Shown here piece after piece: positions 11,544 to 23,367 of a DNA stretch of 64,000 nt (positions within the stretch are counted from its first letter, which is position 1; every line of letters starts with the position of its first letter). The DNA comes from Hymenobacter cellulosilyticus (GTDB lineage Bacteria > Bacteroidota > Bacteroidia > Cytophagales > Hymenobacteraceae). A model generated the notes under the pieces. The model had not been told where the DNA came from. It saw only the letters and a program-made list of their open reading frames with translations, and did not search any database. Location: positions 248,001 through 312,000 of the forward strand of contig NZ_CP095046.1 in assembly GCF_022919215.1 (NCBI RefSeq), given 5' to 3'. Made by a program: the position numbers and the translations under genes.

Positions 11544-14371
11544 ATGCACCGTTTAGGACTACTGTTTATTTTTCTGATTATCAGTTCTTTCGCTTTTGCC
11601 CAGCAAGGAGTAATCAGTGGAAAAGTAACTGATAAAAAGACGGGGGACGGCGTAATTGGCGCTACCGTGCTGGTAACCGGCACTGTGCAGGCGGCCCCGG
11701 TAGATGTGCAGGGTAATTACGAGCTCAAGCTCAACCCTGGCACCTATAATATTACGATGACCTATATCGGCTACAAGCCGCTGACTTTCGCCGGAATCGT
11801 GGTAACGGCCAACGGCAAAACCACCCTGAATGGGGTGATGGAAGAGAATACGACCAACCTGAAGGAAGTAACCGTAACGGGCCAGAAGCAGACGGGCACC
11901 GAAGTGGCCTTGATCCAAGACCTCAAGAAAAGTGAGGTGGTAGTAAGTGGAATGAGTAGCGACCAGATTGTGAAGTCCCTGGACCGTGACGCAGCCGAAG
12001 TCGTCAAGCGGATTCCAGGCGTGACGATTCAGAGCAACAACTTCATTGTAATTCGAGGGTTGGCCGAGCGCTATAACACAGTGATGTTGAATGGCACCCT
12101 GACGCCTTCAGCCGAAGTAGATACCCGGTCGTTTTCGTTTGATATTTTGCCTTCCTCGGTTATTGATCGGGTACTGATTTTCAAGTCTGGTTCGCCGGAA
12201 CTGCCGGGCGAGATGGGCGGCGGCGTGGTGCAGGTGTATACGAAGAACTCGGTGCTAGAAAATTCGACTAGCCTCACAGTATCCGGCTGGTATCGGCATA
12301 ACACGACGTTCAAAAACTTCCTGGCTTCGCCCAAACGCGGTGGTGTACTACGTACTGAAACGATTGGCTACGACAACAATGACCGGCAGCTGCCCGACAA
12401 TATTCCGGCTCAGGTCGAGCGGCAGCCCATTGCTTTAAACAACATCTGGTTGCCCCGGTCATTGAAGGCTTTGCCCGACTTGCGTATCTCTCTGGGCCTA
12501 TCGCGCAAGTACGAAATCGGCAGCGTGTACCTGAGCAACGTCACGTCGTTGTCCTATTCCAATACGCGTGAGCAGTACAGCAACTTGCGTCAGCGCTTTC
12601 TACGCGAATTTGACCCCACAACCAACCGTCCTCAATTGCAGTGGACCTACGATGATACGCAAGCCAGCCAAGCGGTGCGCTTAGGCGTGATTCACAACTG
12701 GCAGGCGCGCCTGAACGACCGCAACCGCATTGAGTTCCGCAACTTCCTGAACCAGTACGCTACCGATGAAGTCGTACACCGTGTGGGACAGACTCTGGAC
12801 CAGGGCTTCGAGCGCGACGACAACGCCATGCATTACCAAAGCCGCACGGTGTACTCAGGACAGTTGTCGGGTACGCACGAGGTAGGACAAACGGGCCGCA
12901 GCGTTATTAACTGGGCTGGGGCTACAACTACGTTTTCCGCGACGAGCCTGATTATAGCCGTTACCGCAATCAGCGCCGTATCCCCGAGCCCGGCTTGCCC
13001 GAGCGGCCCTACCAAGTGGTAATTCCTCCCGTCGGTAGCTCGGTTGACGCCAGCCGCTTTTTCTCCGACCTGCGCGAAAACACCTACATGGCTAGCGGGC
13101 AGTTTGAGCGCAGCCTGCTAGGCCGCGACTCGGCTAAAGTGAATGCGTACAAAATACGCGTCGGCTTCTACGCCGAGCAGAAGGAGCGGACTTTGCAAAA
13201 CCGAGTGTTTTCCTACGTCGTGGGCCGTGAATACCGCCCGAATGAGCCCAGCTTCAACCGGGAACTGGAAAACCTGCCGATAGACCAAATATTCGCGCCC
13301 CAGAACATTGACCCTATAACCGGTTTCGTGCTGCAAGAAGGAACCCAGGGCGCGGACCGCTACACCGGCCGCAACACGCTGCTAGCCGGCTACGTGGGAA
13401 TAGTGGCACCCATCTCCGATAAATTCAGCATTTCGGGTGGCATACGGGGCGAATACAACCGGCGCTTTCTGCAATCGGGTGATCCGCTGGAGGCCGCTTA
13501 CCGTGAAAACAAGTTCATTCCGATGCCCTCGGTGAACGCCACTTACAACTTCAATACCCGCTCGCTGCTTCGTCTGGCTGGCTCGGTAACGACTAACCGT
13601 CCGGAATTTCGCGAAATCGCCTCTTACGAGTATTATGACTTTGCCAACAACGCGGTGGTAAAGGGCAACGACTCGCTGCGTACGGCCACCATCTACAACG
13701 CCGACCTGCGGTACGAATTCTATCCCTCACGCTCGGAATTGATATCGTTCGGTCTGTTTGGAAAGGTTTTCCGCAATGCTATTGAGCAGACCACCAGGTC
13801 GGTGGCTACTGAGCAGCTGAACGTTTCCTACCAGAATGCCGAGCGGGCTATTGACTTTGGCGCCGAAATCGAAGTGCGCAAGTCGCTGCGCGACCTGACC
13901 GAAAACCCTTTCCTGCAGCGCCTTTCGGCCATTGTCAATGCTTCGCTGATCTACAGTGATGTACGGCTGGTTGATAATGAGCGCAACCGCGACTTCGCGC
14001 TCAATAACCGCCCGCTGCAAGGCCAATCGCCCTACGTGGCAAATGCAGGCTTGTTCTACCAGGACGACGAAGGCAAGCTGCAGGTGTCGGCACAGTACAA
14101 TGTGGTCGGGCAGCGCATTCGCTTCGTGGGTGACTTGCGCAACAACTACTCCATCATCGAAATGCCGCGGCACGTGGTTGACCTCGCACTAACGAAGGGG
14201 TGGGTGAGCATCTACAGGTGCGACTCGGCATTCAGGATCTGTTCAACCAACGCTACCGTCTGCTCTACGATTATGATGGTAACAGCAAGATTGAGGGCAA
14301 CGAAGACGGCTCATTTGCCTCCTACCGCCGCGGAAGCTATTCCACGCTCGGTCTGACCTGGACCTTTTAGA
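11544..14371 (+). CDS. TonB-dependent outer-membrane receptor (two frameshifts)
   Basis: A TonB-dependent beta-barrel receptor for an unknown nutrient. In order it has a signal peptide (LGLLFIFLIISSFAFAQ), a carboxypeptidase D regulatory-like domain (GVISGKVTDKKTGDGVIGAT to about residue 100), a plug domain (EVVKRIPGVTIQSNNFIVIR, then SPELPGEMGGGVVQVYTK), and a long barrel that ends in the aromatic strand STLGLTWTF. Two single-base losses split it. At the G4 run 12919-12922 one extra G restores WAGGYNYVFRDEPDYSRYRN. At 14197-14200 one extra G restores GVGEHLQVRLGIQDLFNQRY and carries the frame to the stop at 14369-14371. The repaired length of about 942 residues is normal. The T9SS-sorted beta-helix protein starts 93 bp later, so the pair may act on the same substrate at the surface; this is inferred from position only. 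Confidence 0.92.
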
Positions 14372-14464
14372 AATACCATTCTTAACAATAACCTAACGGC
14401 ACTGCGCCGGCTGGTCCGTACACCCACGTAACGCCTTTTCACTTAATTCTTATCACCCCCTCTC

Positions 14465-16158
14465 ATGAAAAAGATTGTACTCAGTGCGCTGGTAGCTGCA
14501 GCTGCCGTGGCAGCTCAGGCACCCCAAGCGAAGGCCCAGACGGTTTGTCCGGCCGCGCCTACAGCCATCACAGTTTCGGGTGCGATTACGACCCCTACTA
14601 CCTGGACGCGTGGTAATGTCTATGAGTTGAGCGGCTTCGTGTACGTGCGCAGCGGCGCTGTGCTTACCATTGAGCCGGGCACTATCATTAAGGGTATCCG
14701 ATCGACGACAGCCCCGGCGGCCCTCATCATTGAGCCCGGCGCTCAGATTATTGCCAACGGCACCGCTGCTCAGCCTATCGTATTCACCTCCAACCAGCCA
14801 GCCGGGTCACGGTCCCGCGGCGACTGGGGCGGGCTGGTACTAGCTGGCCGGGCTCCGATTAATGCTACTGGGTCACCTACCGTGGAAGGCGGTATCGGCA
14901 CGACCTACGGCGGTAACCTGCCCAACGATAACTCCGGCATTTTGCGCTACGTGCGTATTGAGTACCCCGGCATCCCGCTGAGCACGGCCGCCAACTCGGA
15001 AATCAACGGACTGAGCCTGTATGGCGTGGGCGCGGGCACTACCATTGAGTATGTGCAGGTGCACGCGAGCGGCGACGACGCGTTCGAGTGGTTCGGGGGA
15101 AATGTTAATGCTCGTTACCTGGTAGCCACCGCGACCCTCGACGATGACTTCGACACGGACCTTGGCTTCACGGGTCGGGTACAGTTCGCTCTGTCCGTAC
15201 GCGACGCGGCTGTAGCTGACCAGTCGGGCTCGACGGCCTTCGAGTCGGATAACGATGCAAGCGGCTCGGCATCCACGCCACAAACGGCGCCCGTGTTTTC
15301 GAACGTAAGTGCCTTTTTGCAAGGGACTACGGCCGCCAACTACACCCGCGCCATGCACCTGCGCCGCAATACGGCTGTTTCCATTTTCAACTCGGTAATT
15401 ACGGGCTGGCCCCAGGGCTTGTTTATTGAAGGAGCTGCAGCGCAGAGCAACGCCACTAACGGCTCGCTTGTGTTGCGCAACAACGTACTGGCTGGTATGA
15501 CCGCCAACTACGGCGTGAACCCGACCTCGGGCTTCAACCACCAAAGCTTCTTCGAGGACGCCTCGCGGGGCAACCAAGTGTTCCCGGCCATTAGCGCGCT
15601 TGGTTTGAATGCCGACAATTTCAACTCTATCAACTCCAACGGAACACCCAACGGACGCCTGACTTCACCCTCCCGGCTGCTTCGGTGCTGACTGGTGGGG
15701 CTGCGTTTGCCGATGCCAAGCTAACCGGAGCCGGCAACGGCGGTCCGAACAGCACCTTCCAGGTAGTGTCTTACCGTGGTGCGTTTGGCCCGGCCAGCAC
15801 AGCTGGCAGCAACTGGGCAACCGGCTGGACCAACTTTAATCCGCAGATCACCTGCTATAACCGCCCCGGGTTGACGCTTGCCAACAAAGCCGCTGACGAG
15901 CAAGTGCAGGGCCTGAGCGTAGCACCTAACCCCACGGCCGGTGCGGCCCTGCTCTCCTTCGAGCTGAAGCGGGCCGATGTGGCTACCATCCGCGTTACGG
16001 ACGCCCTGGGCCGCAACGTAGCCCTGATTGAGGCCGGCCGCCTGGCCGCTGGCTCGCAGAAGGTAGCCCTGCCTGCCTCGCTGCAGAACGGCGTGTACAT
16101 TGCCACGGTGAGCACCTCCGAGACGACCCAAACCACGCGCTTCGTAGTAGCTAAGTAA
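14465..16158 (+). CDS. T9SS-sorted right-handed beta-helix protein (one frameshift)
   Basis: A secreted surface protein of about 564 residues after repair. It has a signal peptide ending near QAPQAKAQ, then a beta-helix body with the recurring hydrophobic/Gly pattern (GAVLTIEPGTIIKGI, ALIIEPGAQIIANGTAAQPI, GDWGGLVLAGRAPIN) and acidic patches (DDDFDTDLGF). It ends with a type A T9SS sorting domain (GLSVAPNPTAGAALLSFELK through NGVYIATVS and TTRFVVAK). The break lies at 15656-15660: one extra C turns GRLTSPSRLLRC into GRPDFTLPAASVLTGG, which joins the second frame. It follows the TonB receptor gene directly, an arrangement that recurs in Bacteroidota and suggests cooperation. No catalytic motif is recognisable and the function is unknown. 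Confidence 0.85.
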
Positions 16159-16171
16159 TTTACCTCCTGAT

Positions 16172-16216
16172 AAGGGGCCAAGTCATTCCGTGCGGAGTAG
16201 CTTGGCCCTTTTTCTT
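16172..16216 (+). terminator. Terminator after the beta-helix gene
   Basis: The stem GGGCCAAG (16175-16182) pairs with CTTGGCCC (16201-16208) and is followed by a T-rich tract (TTTTTCTTTT). It ends the TonB receptor/beta-helix unit. The AT-rich stretch up to 16388 shows nothing else. Confidence 0.75.
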
Positions 16217-16388
16217 TTACCCCTATCTATTACTTACAAAAAACAATCATTTAGTAACTCAATCATCATACACCTCTTATCAGCTACTGCGCATTAGTTC
16301 AATCCGTAAAACCTGCCCTGCTTATACAGTACTACCTATTGCAATTTTCACAGTTGAATTGAAATGTTACACCTAATCCAATTTTACC

Positions 16389-17968
16389 ATGAAAACCAAT
16401 TTATTACGCTTACTCGTTTTGTTCACTGCCTTTCTGGCAAGCTGCGCTAAGGAAGCCAACGACACTCCGGCGCCAACCATTGCAGCCAAGAGCGAATCAG
16501 CCATGGTTCAATCTTCTGATGACATGATGGTTCTGGGCCGGCAGCTGGAAAACCCCTACACGGTAGATGTCATGCTGAAGGCCAGCAATAATTTGGCCTC
16601 CCGTGGTTATTCTACTAACGTTAATATTCGCACAACACATTTATACGTTCGTTTTTTGCCTAAAAGCACCCAGGAGTATTATCTGATGGCAAAAGATGAT
16701 GCCTTGGATATTTACGATCATCCCTTGGATTATGAAATAGCTCAGCCGGGCGGCACGTACCATGATCCTTCTATTCCCAGCGACCAGTATTCGTGGCAGT
16801 ATTGTGCCGTGAAAGTTGGGTACAACTTCCCAGCTATTCAGTATGAAATACTTGCTGAGCTGTATCTGCCGGAAACCGACAAAGCAGTAGCTGATGCCAA
16901 CAGCCTGGATTTGCTTGAGAACGAAGCAATGGCAATTACTGGCAACAGCGACTCAGGTACAGAACAGCGTATTGCCTCTTTTACGCCCGGTGGGCGGATC
17001 CAAGTACGGAATGTTCTTCAGTACCGGGATTTCCGGGATAATTCCTCTAGAAATGTAGACCAACTTATCGGCCTGGAAGGTGCTCAGGTGCGTGCTAATC
17101 GGTGGTTTACTACCCACCGCGCCATTACGGACGTGAATGGCTACTACCGGATGAATGACAGCTTTAAAAATCCCTGCAATTATAGCATTAAATGGGAGCG
17201 GCCGGATTTCGATATTCTGGACCGGGCAATATTTGGTCAGGCAACGCTGGACGGACCTAAAAAAACCGGGGACTGGAATACTGATATTACCGGTGGCAGC
17301 CAACTCTTCTACGCCACTATTCACCGGGGTGCCTGGGATTATTACTACAACGACCAGATGCGTAATGCCTTTGGGTTGAAGAAACCCCAACGCGGGATAA
17401 TATCTTCCAACAGCGCGTATCGCTGCTGGCCAAGGATGAAAGTGCTACTGTTAACGGAGACTATTCTGGCTGGCGCGCCGCGCTTGGATTTCCCCACATC
17501 CGGATTTTCCGCTCTAACCGTAATTCCGACGAAATATATTCTACGACGGTGCATGAATTGGCTCACGCTTCGCACCAGGAAAACCGTGGCTGGTCATCGT
17601 TCAATAACGTGGACGATGTAATTAAGGAAAGCTGGGCACGTTGCGTACAAACCTATTTCACGTTGTACCGCTTCAGTAATTATACCAGTGGCTATGATTG
17701 GGAGGAGCGCTACCAAAACACACCAATTATTCGCACCTCCCAGATGCATCCATACACGCCCATGTTCCTGGATATGTGCGATGATTTTGACCAAAGCTTC
17801 AAGTATGGTCCTACGCGTTTCGTAGACCAGTGGGACGGCAATTTTTACATGCTACCATCTATTGAAGCTGCTTTAAAGACAGCCAGCACTTTCCAAGATT
17901 TGGAACGACTTCTCAATAGCACAGGCACAGATCAGTCGGCAGCCGATTATTATAACCAATACAAATAA
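16389..17968 (+). CDS. Lipoprotein with HEXXH zinc-protease motif (one frameshift)
   Basis: An outer-membrane or surface lipoprotein of about 526 residues after repair. The N terminus is a lipoprotein signal with lipobox LASC (Cys19). The middle contains a carboxypeptidase-regulatory-like beta sandwich (GLEGAQVRANRWFTTHRAIT, DVNGYYRM), probably for substrate binding. The frame breaks between the C4 run at 17385 and the G3 run at 17394. One extra base yields DNIFQQRVSLLAKDESATVN and continues to STTVHELAHASHQENRG, a canonical zincin HEXXH (codons from 17552). The remaining C-terminal part (IKESWARCVQTYFTLYRFSN) could supply a third ligand. The motif is in the downstream frame, so the unrepaired first half would not look like a protease. 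I do not recognise the peptidase family, and the catalytic role is inferred from the motif alone. Confidence 0.8.
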
Positions 17969-18094
17969 GCTATTTCAAGGCCAAGCGGCGGCTATTGCTC
18001 ACGACAAAGTTGGTATCAATAAGCCGCCTATCACTATCCTCTGCTTATGACCCGGACCTTGCTCACTTAATGAAGTAAGAGAATTCCGCGTGAT

Positions 18095-18132
18095 AACAGC
18101 TCTGCTGCCGATGGTAGCAGAGCTGTTTTTTT
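18095..18132 (+). terminator. Terminator after the metalloprotease lipoprotein
   Basis: A perfect 12-bp stem (AACAGCTCTGCT at 18095-18106 with AGCAGAGCTGTT at 18116-18127) is followed by a run of T residues. Confidence 0.85.
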
Positions 18133-18218
18133 GGGACTAACTACTACCGGTACGCGGCGGCCCTTCGCCTCATTTGCCCGATATTGCGGGAATTGTTCGT
18201 GTTTGCCGGCGCTGAGCT

Positions 18219-19415
18219 ATGAGAATTCTTCATCTTCCCAAGTGGTACCCCCACCGCTACGACGACCAGGATGGTGACTTCGTGGCCCGGCACGTGGCGG
18301 CCATTGCGCCCCACGCCGAGGCGGCTGTGGTGTTTGCGGCCGTGGCCCGCGGCCCGCTTCCCCGCCTGACCGTGTGCGAGGCCGAGCTACACGGCCCGAT
18401 GCCCACCCTGCGCTACTACTACCGCGCCCGGCCCACGGGCTTTGGCCCTTTAGATAAGCTGGCTAAGCTCCTGCTGTATTTCTGGTGCGTAAGCCAGGGC
18501 TACCGCCGCATCGTGCAGCACTGGGGCGCCCCACCCCAACTGGTTCACGTGCATGTGCTGCTGCGGACCGGACTACTGGCGTGGTGGCTCAAACTAACCC
18601 GCGGCATTCCCTACGTCGTGACTGAACACTGGACGCTCTACCTGCCGGAACGAGCCGCGGGCATCAGTAGCCTGCGACGGGTGCTGACGCGCCTGGTGGT
18701 GCGGCGGGCCGCGGCTTTGCACACCGTATCGGAAGGGCTGCGGGACGCCATGCACCGCCTGGGTTTTGAGAATCCGCGCACTGCCGTTATTGCCAACGTG
18801 GTGGATACCGCCCTGTTTGCGCCCGGCACGGCCCAGCGGGTACCCGGGCAGTTGCTGCACGTGTCAGCCTTTCATGACGCAGTAAAAAACGTATCGGGAG
18901 TGCTGCGGGTGTTGGCCCAACTGCGGCCGCAGTGGCCCGGGCTGCGGCTGCGCGTGGCCGGCTATGGGCCTGATGAAGCAGCCCTGCGGCAGTTAGCCCA
19001 AGACCTGAACCTAATGGCTGATGGGACAGTCGTGTTTCTGGGCAAGCTGGCCCACGAGCAGGTCGCCCGGGAAATGCAGCAGGCGGCGGCTCTGGTGTCC
19101 TTTAGCCGGGCCGAAACCTTTGGCTGCGTGTTGCTGGAGGCCCGGGCCACGGGCTGCGTGGTGGTGGGCCCGGCCACGGGTGGGGTGCCGGAGCTGTTTC
19201 GGCCCGTCGGCCGGTTTGGTCTGCTGGTACCACCCGACGATGAAGCCGCGCTAACCCAGGCTCTGACGGCGGTGCTCAGCGGGCAGGCTCAATTCGACCC
19301 GGCCACGCTGCGGGCCGATGCCCAGCTTCGCTGCGGCTATGCGCACGTGGGCCAGCAATTTGCTGACCTGTACGCCCGCGTGGTGACAGACTCCGGCCAA
19401 ACTGCGCCATCTTAG
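18219..19415 (+). CDS. Glycosyltransferase family 4
   Basis: A cytoplasmic GT-B fold glycosyltransferase of 398 residues, expected to transfer a sugar from a nucleotide donor to a lipid-linked glycan. The N-terminal domain starts MRILHLPKWYPHRYDDQDGD, with VTEHWTLY near residue 140. The C-terminal nucleotide-binding domain shows VSAFHDAVKNVSGVLRVLAQ, RVAGYGPDEAALRQLA, VVFLGKLAHEQV and the donor-binding EX7E region SFSRAETFGCVLLEARATGC, followed by VVGPATGGVPELF. The flippase gene follows after 27 bp on the same strand. Together they suggest part of a cell-surface polysaccharide pathway, but no other glycan genes are in the window, so the product is unknown. Confidence 0.92.
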   Translation: MRILHLPKWYPHRYDDQDGDFVARHVAAIAPHAEAAVVFAAVARGPLPRLTVCEAELHGPMPTLRYYYRARPTGFGPLDKLAKLLLYFWCVSQGYRRIVQHWGAPPQLVHVHVLLRTGLLAWWLKLTRGIPYVVTEHWTLYLPERAAGISSLRRVLTRLVVRRAAALHTVSEGLRDAMHRLGFENPRTAVIANVVDTALFAPGTAQRVPGQLLHVSAFHDAVKNVSGVLRVLAQLRPQWPGLRLRVAGYGPDEAALRQLAQDLNLMADGTVVFLGKLAHEQVAREMQQAAALVSFSRAETFGCVLLEARATGCVVVGPATGGVPELFRPVGRFGLLVPPDDEAALTQALTAVLSGQAQFDPATLRADAQLRCGYAHVGQQFADLYARVVTDSGQTAPS

Positions 19416-19442
19416 CGGCCTTTTCGCGCCCCTACCTGCTCT

Positions 19443-20711
19443 ATGCTGCGCCGTATTCTGCAAAATTTTGCCACCCGCCTGGCCACGGCCCTGCTCAGCT
19501 TCACCATCGTGTGGCTTACGGCCCGCTATCTGGGCGCCACCGGCCGCGGCGACGTCAGCCTGTTCGTCACCGACTGCGCCGCGCTGCTGCTCTTTATTGG
19601 CTTGCTCGGCGGCTCTTCTCTTATTTACCTGGCCCCCAAGCGCAGCATCTGGCACCTGCTGGTGCCGGCCTACGGCTGGGCTACGCTGGTGTGTGCAGCC
19701 GGCACGGCTGTGGTAAGTCTGGCCCGGCCAGTTACGCCCCAGTACTTGCTGCATTTGCTGGCGTTGGCGTTGCTGCAGGCTTTTTTCTCTATCAACAGCT
19801 CCTTACTGCTGGGCCGCAAGAAGGAAGGCGCTTATAATTTACTCAATGGGCTACAGGTAGCCTTGCTGGCGGGTGGCTTGGCTCTGGCCCTTATTGGCTG
19901 GCAGTGGCGGGTGGTAGCGGTGTATTATTATGCTGCCTACGTAGCCTACGGGCTGCCGCTGCTGCTTAGTTTCGGAGTGCTCTACCAGCTCCCCGACCGG
20001 TGGGCCGCGGGCCGCGGCCTGCGCGACACTGCCCGGGAGCTGGCCTACCACAGCCGCGGGGCGCACTTGTCCAACATTCTGGCTTTTGCCAATTACCGCC
20101 TGAGCTACTACTTCGTGGCTCACTACGCCGATGCCCAAGCCCTGGGCGTGCTGTCGGTGGGCGTGGCGCTGGCCGAGGCCATCTGGCTGATTCCGCGCAG
20201 CACGGCTCTGGTACAGTACGTAGACCTAGTCCATGCCACCGACAAGCACGCCCATATTACCCCTACCCTGCGGATTGCCCGGCTTACGCTGCTGAGTACG
20301 GCCCTGGCCGTGCTTATCCTGTGTGCGCTGCCCGCTCAGGTGCTAACGGCCATCTTCGGGCCGGAATTCGGCGCGGCCCGGCCCGTGATACTGCGGCTGG
20401 GGCCCGGGGTGGTAGCTATGGCCGTCAACGTGATGTGCAGCACGTACTTTGCCGGCATGGGCCGCTACCGCGTCAATAACCTGGCTACCACCGTGGGCCT
20501 GCTCGTGACGCTGCCGGCCTGCTGGCTTCTGATTCCAGCGCTGGGTATTAATGGAGCGGCCCTGGCCACGAGCCTGTCGTATCTAGTATCCACGGCCTAC
20601 CTGTTTCACCGGTTTTCCAGCGCTACCGGCGCGGGCTGGGCGGCCCTGTTGCCCAGCCCCGGTGATCTGACTTACCTACGCCAACTCCTGCAGCGCCGCA
20701 AAGCGGCTTAA
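19443..20711 (+). CDS. Wzx-like polysaccharide flippase
   Basis: A 422-residue inner-membrane protein with about twelve hydrophobic helices and the MOP-superfamily flippase pattern: N-terminal RRILQNFATRLATALLSFTI, an early RYLGATGRGDVSLFVTDCAA segment with the family Gly-Arg-Gly, and later repeated amphipathic pairs. It should turn lipid-linked oligosaccharides across the inner membrane. It lies 27 bp behind the glycosyltransferase gene and is probably co-transcribed with it. The stop overlaps the stop of the convergent methyltransferase gene by 4 bp. Confidence 0.88.
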   Translation: MLRRILQNFATRLATALLSFTIVWLTARYLGATGRGDVSLFVTDCAALLLFIGLLGGSSLIYLAPKRSIWHLLVPAYGWATLVCAAGTAVVSLARPVTPQYLLHLLALALLQAFFSINSSLLLGRKKEGAYNLLNGLQVALLAGGLALALIGWQWRVVAVYYYAAYVAYGLPLLLSFGVLYQLPDRWAAGRGLRDTARELAYHSRGAHLSNILAFANYRLSYYFVAHYADAQALGVLSVGVALAEAIWLIPRSTALVQYVDLVHATDKHAHITPTLRIARLTLLSTALAVLILCALPAQVLTAIFGPEFGAARPVILRLGPGVVAMAVNVMCSTYFAGMGRYRVNNLATTVGLLVTLPACWLLIPALGINGAALATSLSYLVSTAYLFHRFSSATGAGWAALLPSPGDLTYLRQLLQRRKAA

Positions 20712-21526
20712 GCTCCCAGCTGCGTCAGATTCACGCTAAACCAGTGCTGCGGAGCCGCCAGGGGGTCGGGAGTGTGGGCGGGCAGCAGCTGCGGCGAGTA
20801 CAAAGCGCAGAGCGTATTCTCGACCTGCACCAGCTGGCCCATGGCTGTGGCGGGCAAGCCGTCCAGAATACCGGCCAGCACCTCCCAGCGCGGCTGCCCG
20901 GGCTGGCGGCTGGCATCGTGCCACACCACCACGGTTTGGGGGCCCACCAGGTGCTCAAATACCCGGCGGGTGTCGGTGCGCACGGCCTCGTAGGTATGGT
21001 CGCCATCAATAAATACCACGTCGAACTTGCGGCCCAACCCGGCCATATCAAAAGTAGCCGAGTTGCCGTGCAGGTGAGTTACGTTGGGCCGGGGCCGGGA
21101 AAAAAAGCCGTGCAGCTCGATGTAGCGTTCCGGCAACCCTAGCTGCCGGAGCTCCTCGGCCGACAGGTTCAGCGTGTACACGGCCTGAGCTACGTCGGCC
21201 ACGTTGGCGGCGCTTTCCCCGCGCCAAGTCCCGATTTCGAAGTACGTGGCCTGCGCCACCCGCCGGCACAAGGCCCGCAGCAGGAGCAAATCGGTGGGCA
21301 GGGAACCGCCTTCCCGAAAAGCAAAGGGCTGCACCGTGGTATCGGCGGCTGATAGGAAAGTGTGCAGCGGTACCATCGGCAGGCCCAGCTTGGTAAGCTG
21401 CCGGCCCGAATGTGCCTGGGCGCGTCCTTGCCAGCTGGCTTCGTCGGCGGCCAGCACGTGGTTGAGCAGCCAGGGGTTGCGCGCCAGCGCCGCCAGGCCC
21501 CGCAGGGTTTTGGAAATCTTCGACAC
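20708..21526 (-). CDS. Class I SAM-dependent methyltransferase
   Basis: A 272-residue methyltransferase of the Methyltransf_24 type. The SAM-binding motif I is YFEIGTWRGESAANVADVA, motif II begins VYTLNLSAEEL, and the acidic loop VVFIDGDHTYEAVRTDTRRV with the following VVVWHDA is typical of this family. The N-terminal helix (SKISKTLRGLAALARNPWLL) comes first in the mature frame. The frame stays open for another 30 codons upstream, but that stretch runs through the hairpin-forming repeat at 21540-21643 and looks non-coding, so the GTG at 21526 is preferred. The position beside the glycosyltransferase and flippase hints at a role in sugar modification, but the substrate is unknown. Confidence 0.87.
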   Translation of the reverse strand: MSKISKTLRGLAALARNPWLLNHVLAADEASWQGRAQAHSGRQLTKLGLPMVPLHTFLSAADTTVQPFAFREGGSLPTDLLLLRALCRRVAQATYFEIGTWRGESAANVADVAQAVYTLNLSAEELRQLGLPERYIELHGFFSRPRPNVTHLHGNSATFDMAGLGRKFDVVFIDGDHTYEAVRTDTRRVFEHLVGPQTVVVWHDASRQPGQPRWEVLAGILDGLPATAMGQLVQVENTLCALYSPQLLPAHTPDPLAAPQHWFSVNLTQLGA

Positions 21527-21539
21527 GGAAAGTGAATTT

Positions 21540-21643
21540 GTGAGATGGTGAACTGGTGAGATGGTGAGTTTGCTGTTCAACCCGCGCAAAACCGCGCCGC
21601 TGACACGACAACTCACTAGTTCACCATTTCACCATCTCACCAT
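21540..21643. repeat. Inverted array of GTGAGATG / TCACCATC heptamer-like repeats
   Basis: On one side (21540-21570) the motif GAGATGGTGA is repeated with small changes; on the other (21610-21643) its complement TCACCATCTCAC occurs in the same spacing. The two arms form an imperfect inverted repeat of roughly 27-30 bp around a 40-bp centre. It fills the gap between the methyltransferase start and the MoxR stop. It could be a processing hairpin or an old small mobile repeat. Confidence 0.7.
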
Positions 21644-22642
<999 letters not shown>

Positions 22643-22824
22643 AAGAAACGATAACGGTACTTCTGTTAAAGGTAGCAAATGCGCGGCTACCTGCTGGCAC
22701 CCCGGAGCTGAATTCCAGCCCGCCAGCGCCTTTGCGCTGGGCTTCGGCCAAGGCCCCAGGGGTAGAATATGCAGCAGAACCGGTATATTCGCTGGTTACT
22801 TACCCCTTGTATTCTTACCGGTCG

Positions 22825-23367
22825 ATGCCCGCTTCTGCTTCTCCCTCTCCGGCCTATTTGCGCCGTTTTCTGCTGCTAGCCGTTGCATTCTACGCGTTGT
22901 GGTTTGTGGGCTACGAGCGGACGCTGGCCCCGGACGGCCGCCTCGACGCGGCTTTGTCGGCCAACATTACCACGGCCAGTGCGGCGGCTCTGCGCGGCGT
23001 AGGCTTCGACAGCCGCGTCCACGGCCTGGATCCGTATCTGGTGCTGCTCAACAGCCAGCCGGTGGTGCGGGTGGGACATCCGTGCAACGGGCTGGTGCTC
23101 TACGCGCTGTTTGCGGGCTTCGTGCTGGCTTTTCCCGGGCCGTGGCGCCGTAAGCTGTGGTTTATTCCGCTGGGTATGCTGGTTATTTACGGCATCAACG
23201 TGGTGCGCATTGGGGCCCTGGCCCTAAACCACCTCTACTCCCACCACACGGTTGAGTTCAACCATCACTACACGTTTACTTTTATCGTGTACGCTTTCAT
23301 TTTTATGCTCTGGATGCTCTGGGCCCGCCGCCTGTCTGCTCCCGTTTCGGCTCCCGTCCATGTCTGA
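22825..23367 (+). CDS. Exosortase (archaeosortase/exosortase family, XrtX-like)
   Basis: A 180-residue inner-membrane transpeptidase-like protein. The family's three catalytic positions are visible: Cys87 in GHPCNGLVLYALF, Arg128 in INVVRIGALALNH and His147/His148 in FNHHYTFTF, all placed in or next to membrane helices. Exosortases cut a C-terminal sorting tripartite signal and attach the protein to the envelope or to polysaccharide. The ATG at 22825 starts the first helix; the frame is open 31 codons further upstream without coding character. The next gene begins inside the last codons (8-bp overlap), which shows translational coupling with its membrane partner. The short length and that partner recall the XrtX type described in Bacteroidota; this subtype is inferred. 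No substrate with a matching C-terminal signal is in the window. Confidence 0.87.
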   Translation: MPASASPSPAYLRRFLLLAVAFYALWFVGYERTLAPDGRLDAALSANITTASAAALRGVGFDSRVHGLDPYLVLLNSQPVVRVGHPCNGLVLYALFAGFVLAFPGPWRRKLWFIPLGMLVIYGINVVRIGALALNHLYSHHTVEFNHHYTFTFIVYAFIFMLWMLWARRLSAPVSAPVHV

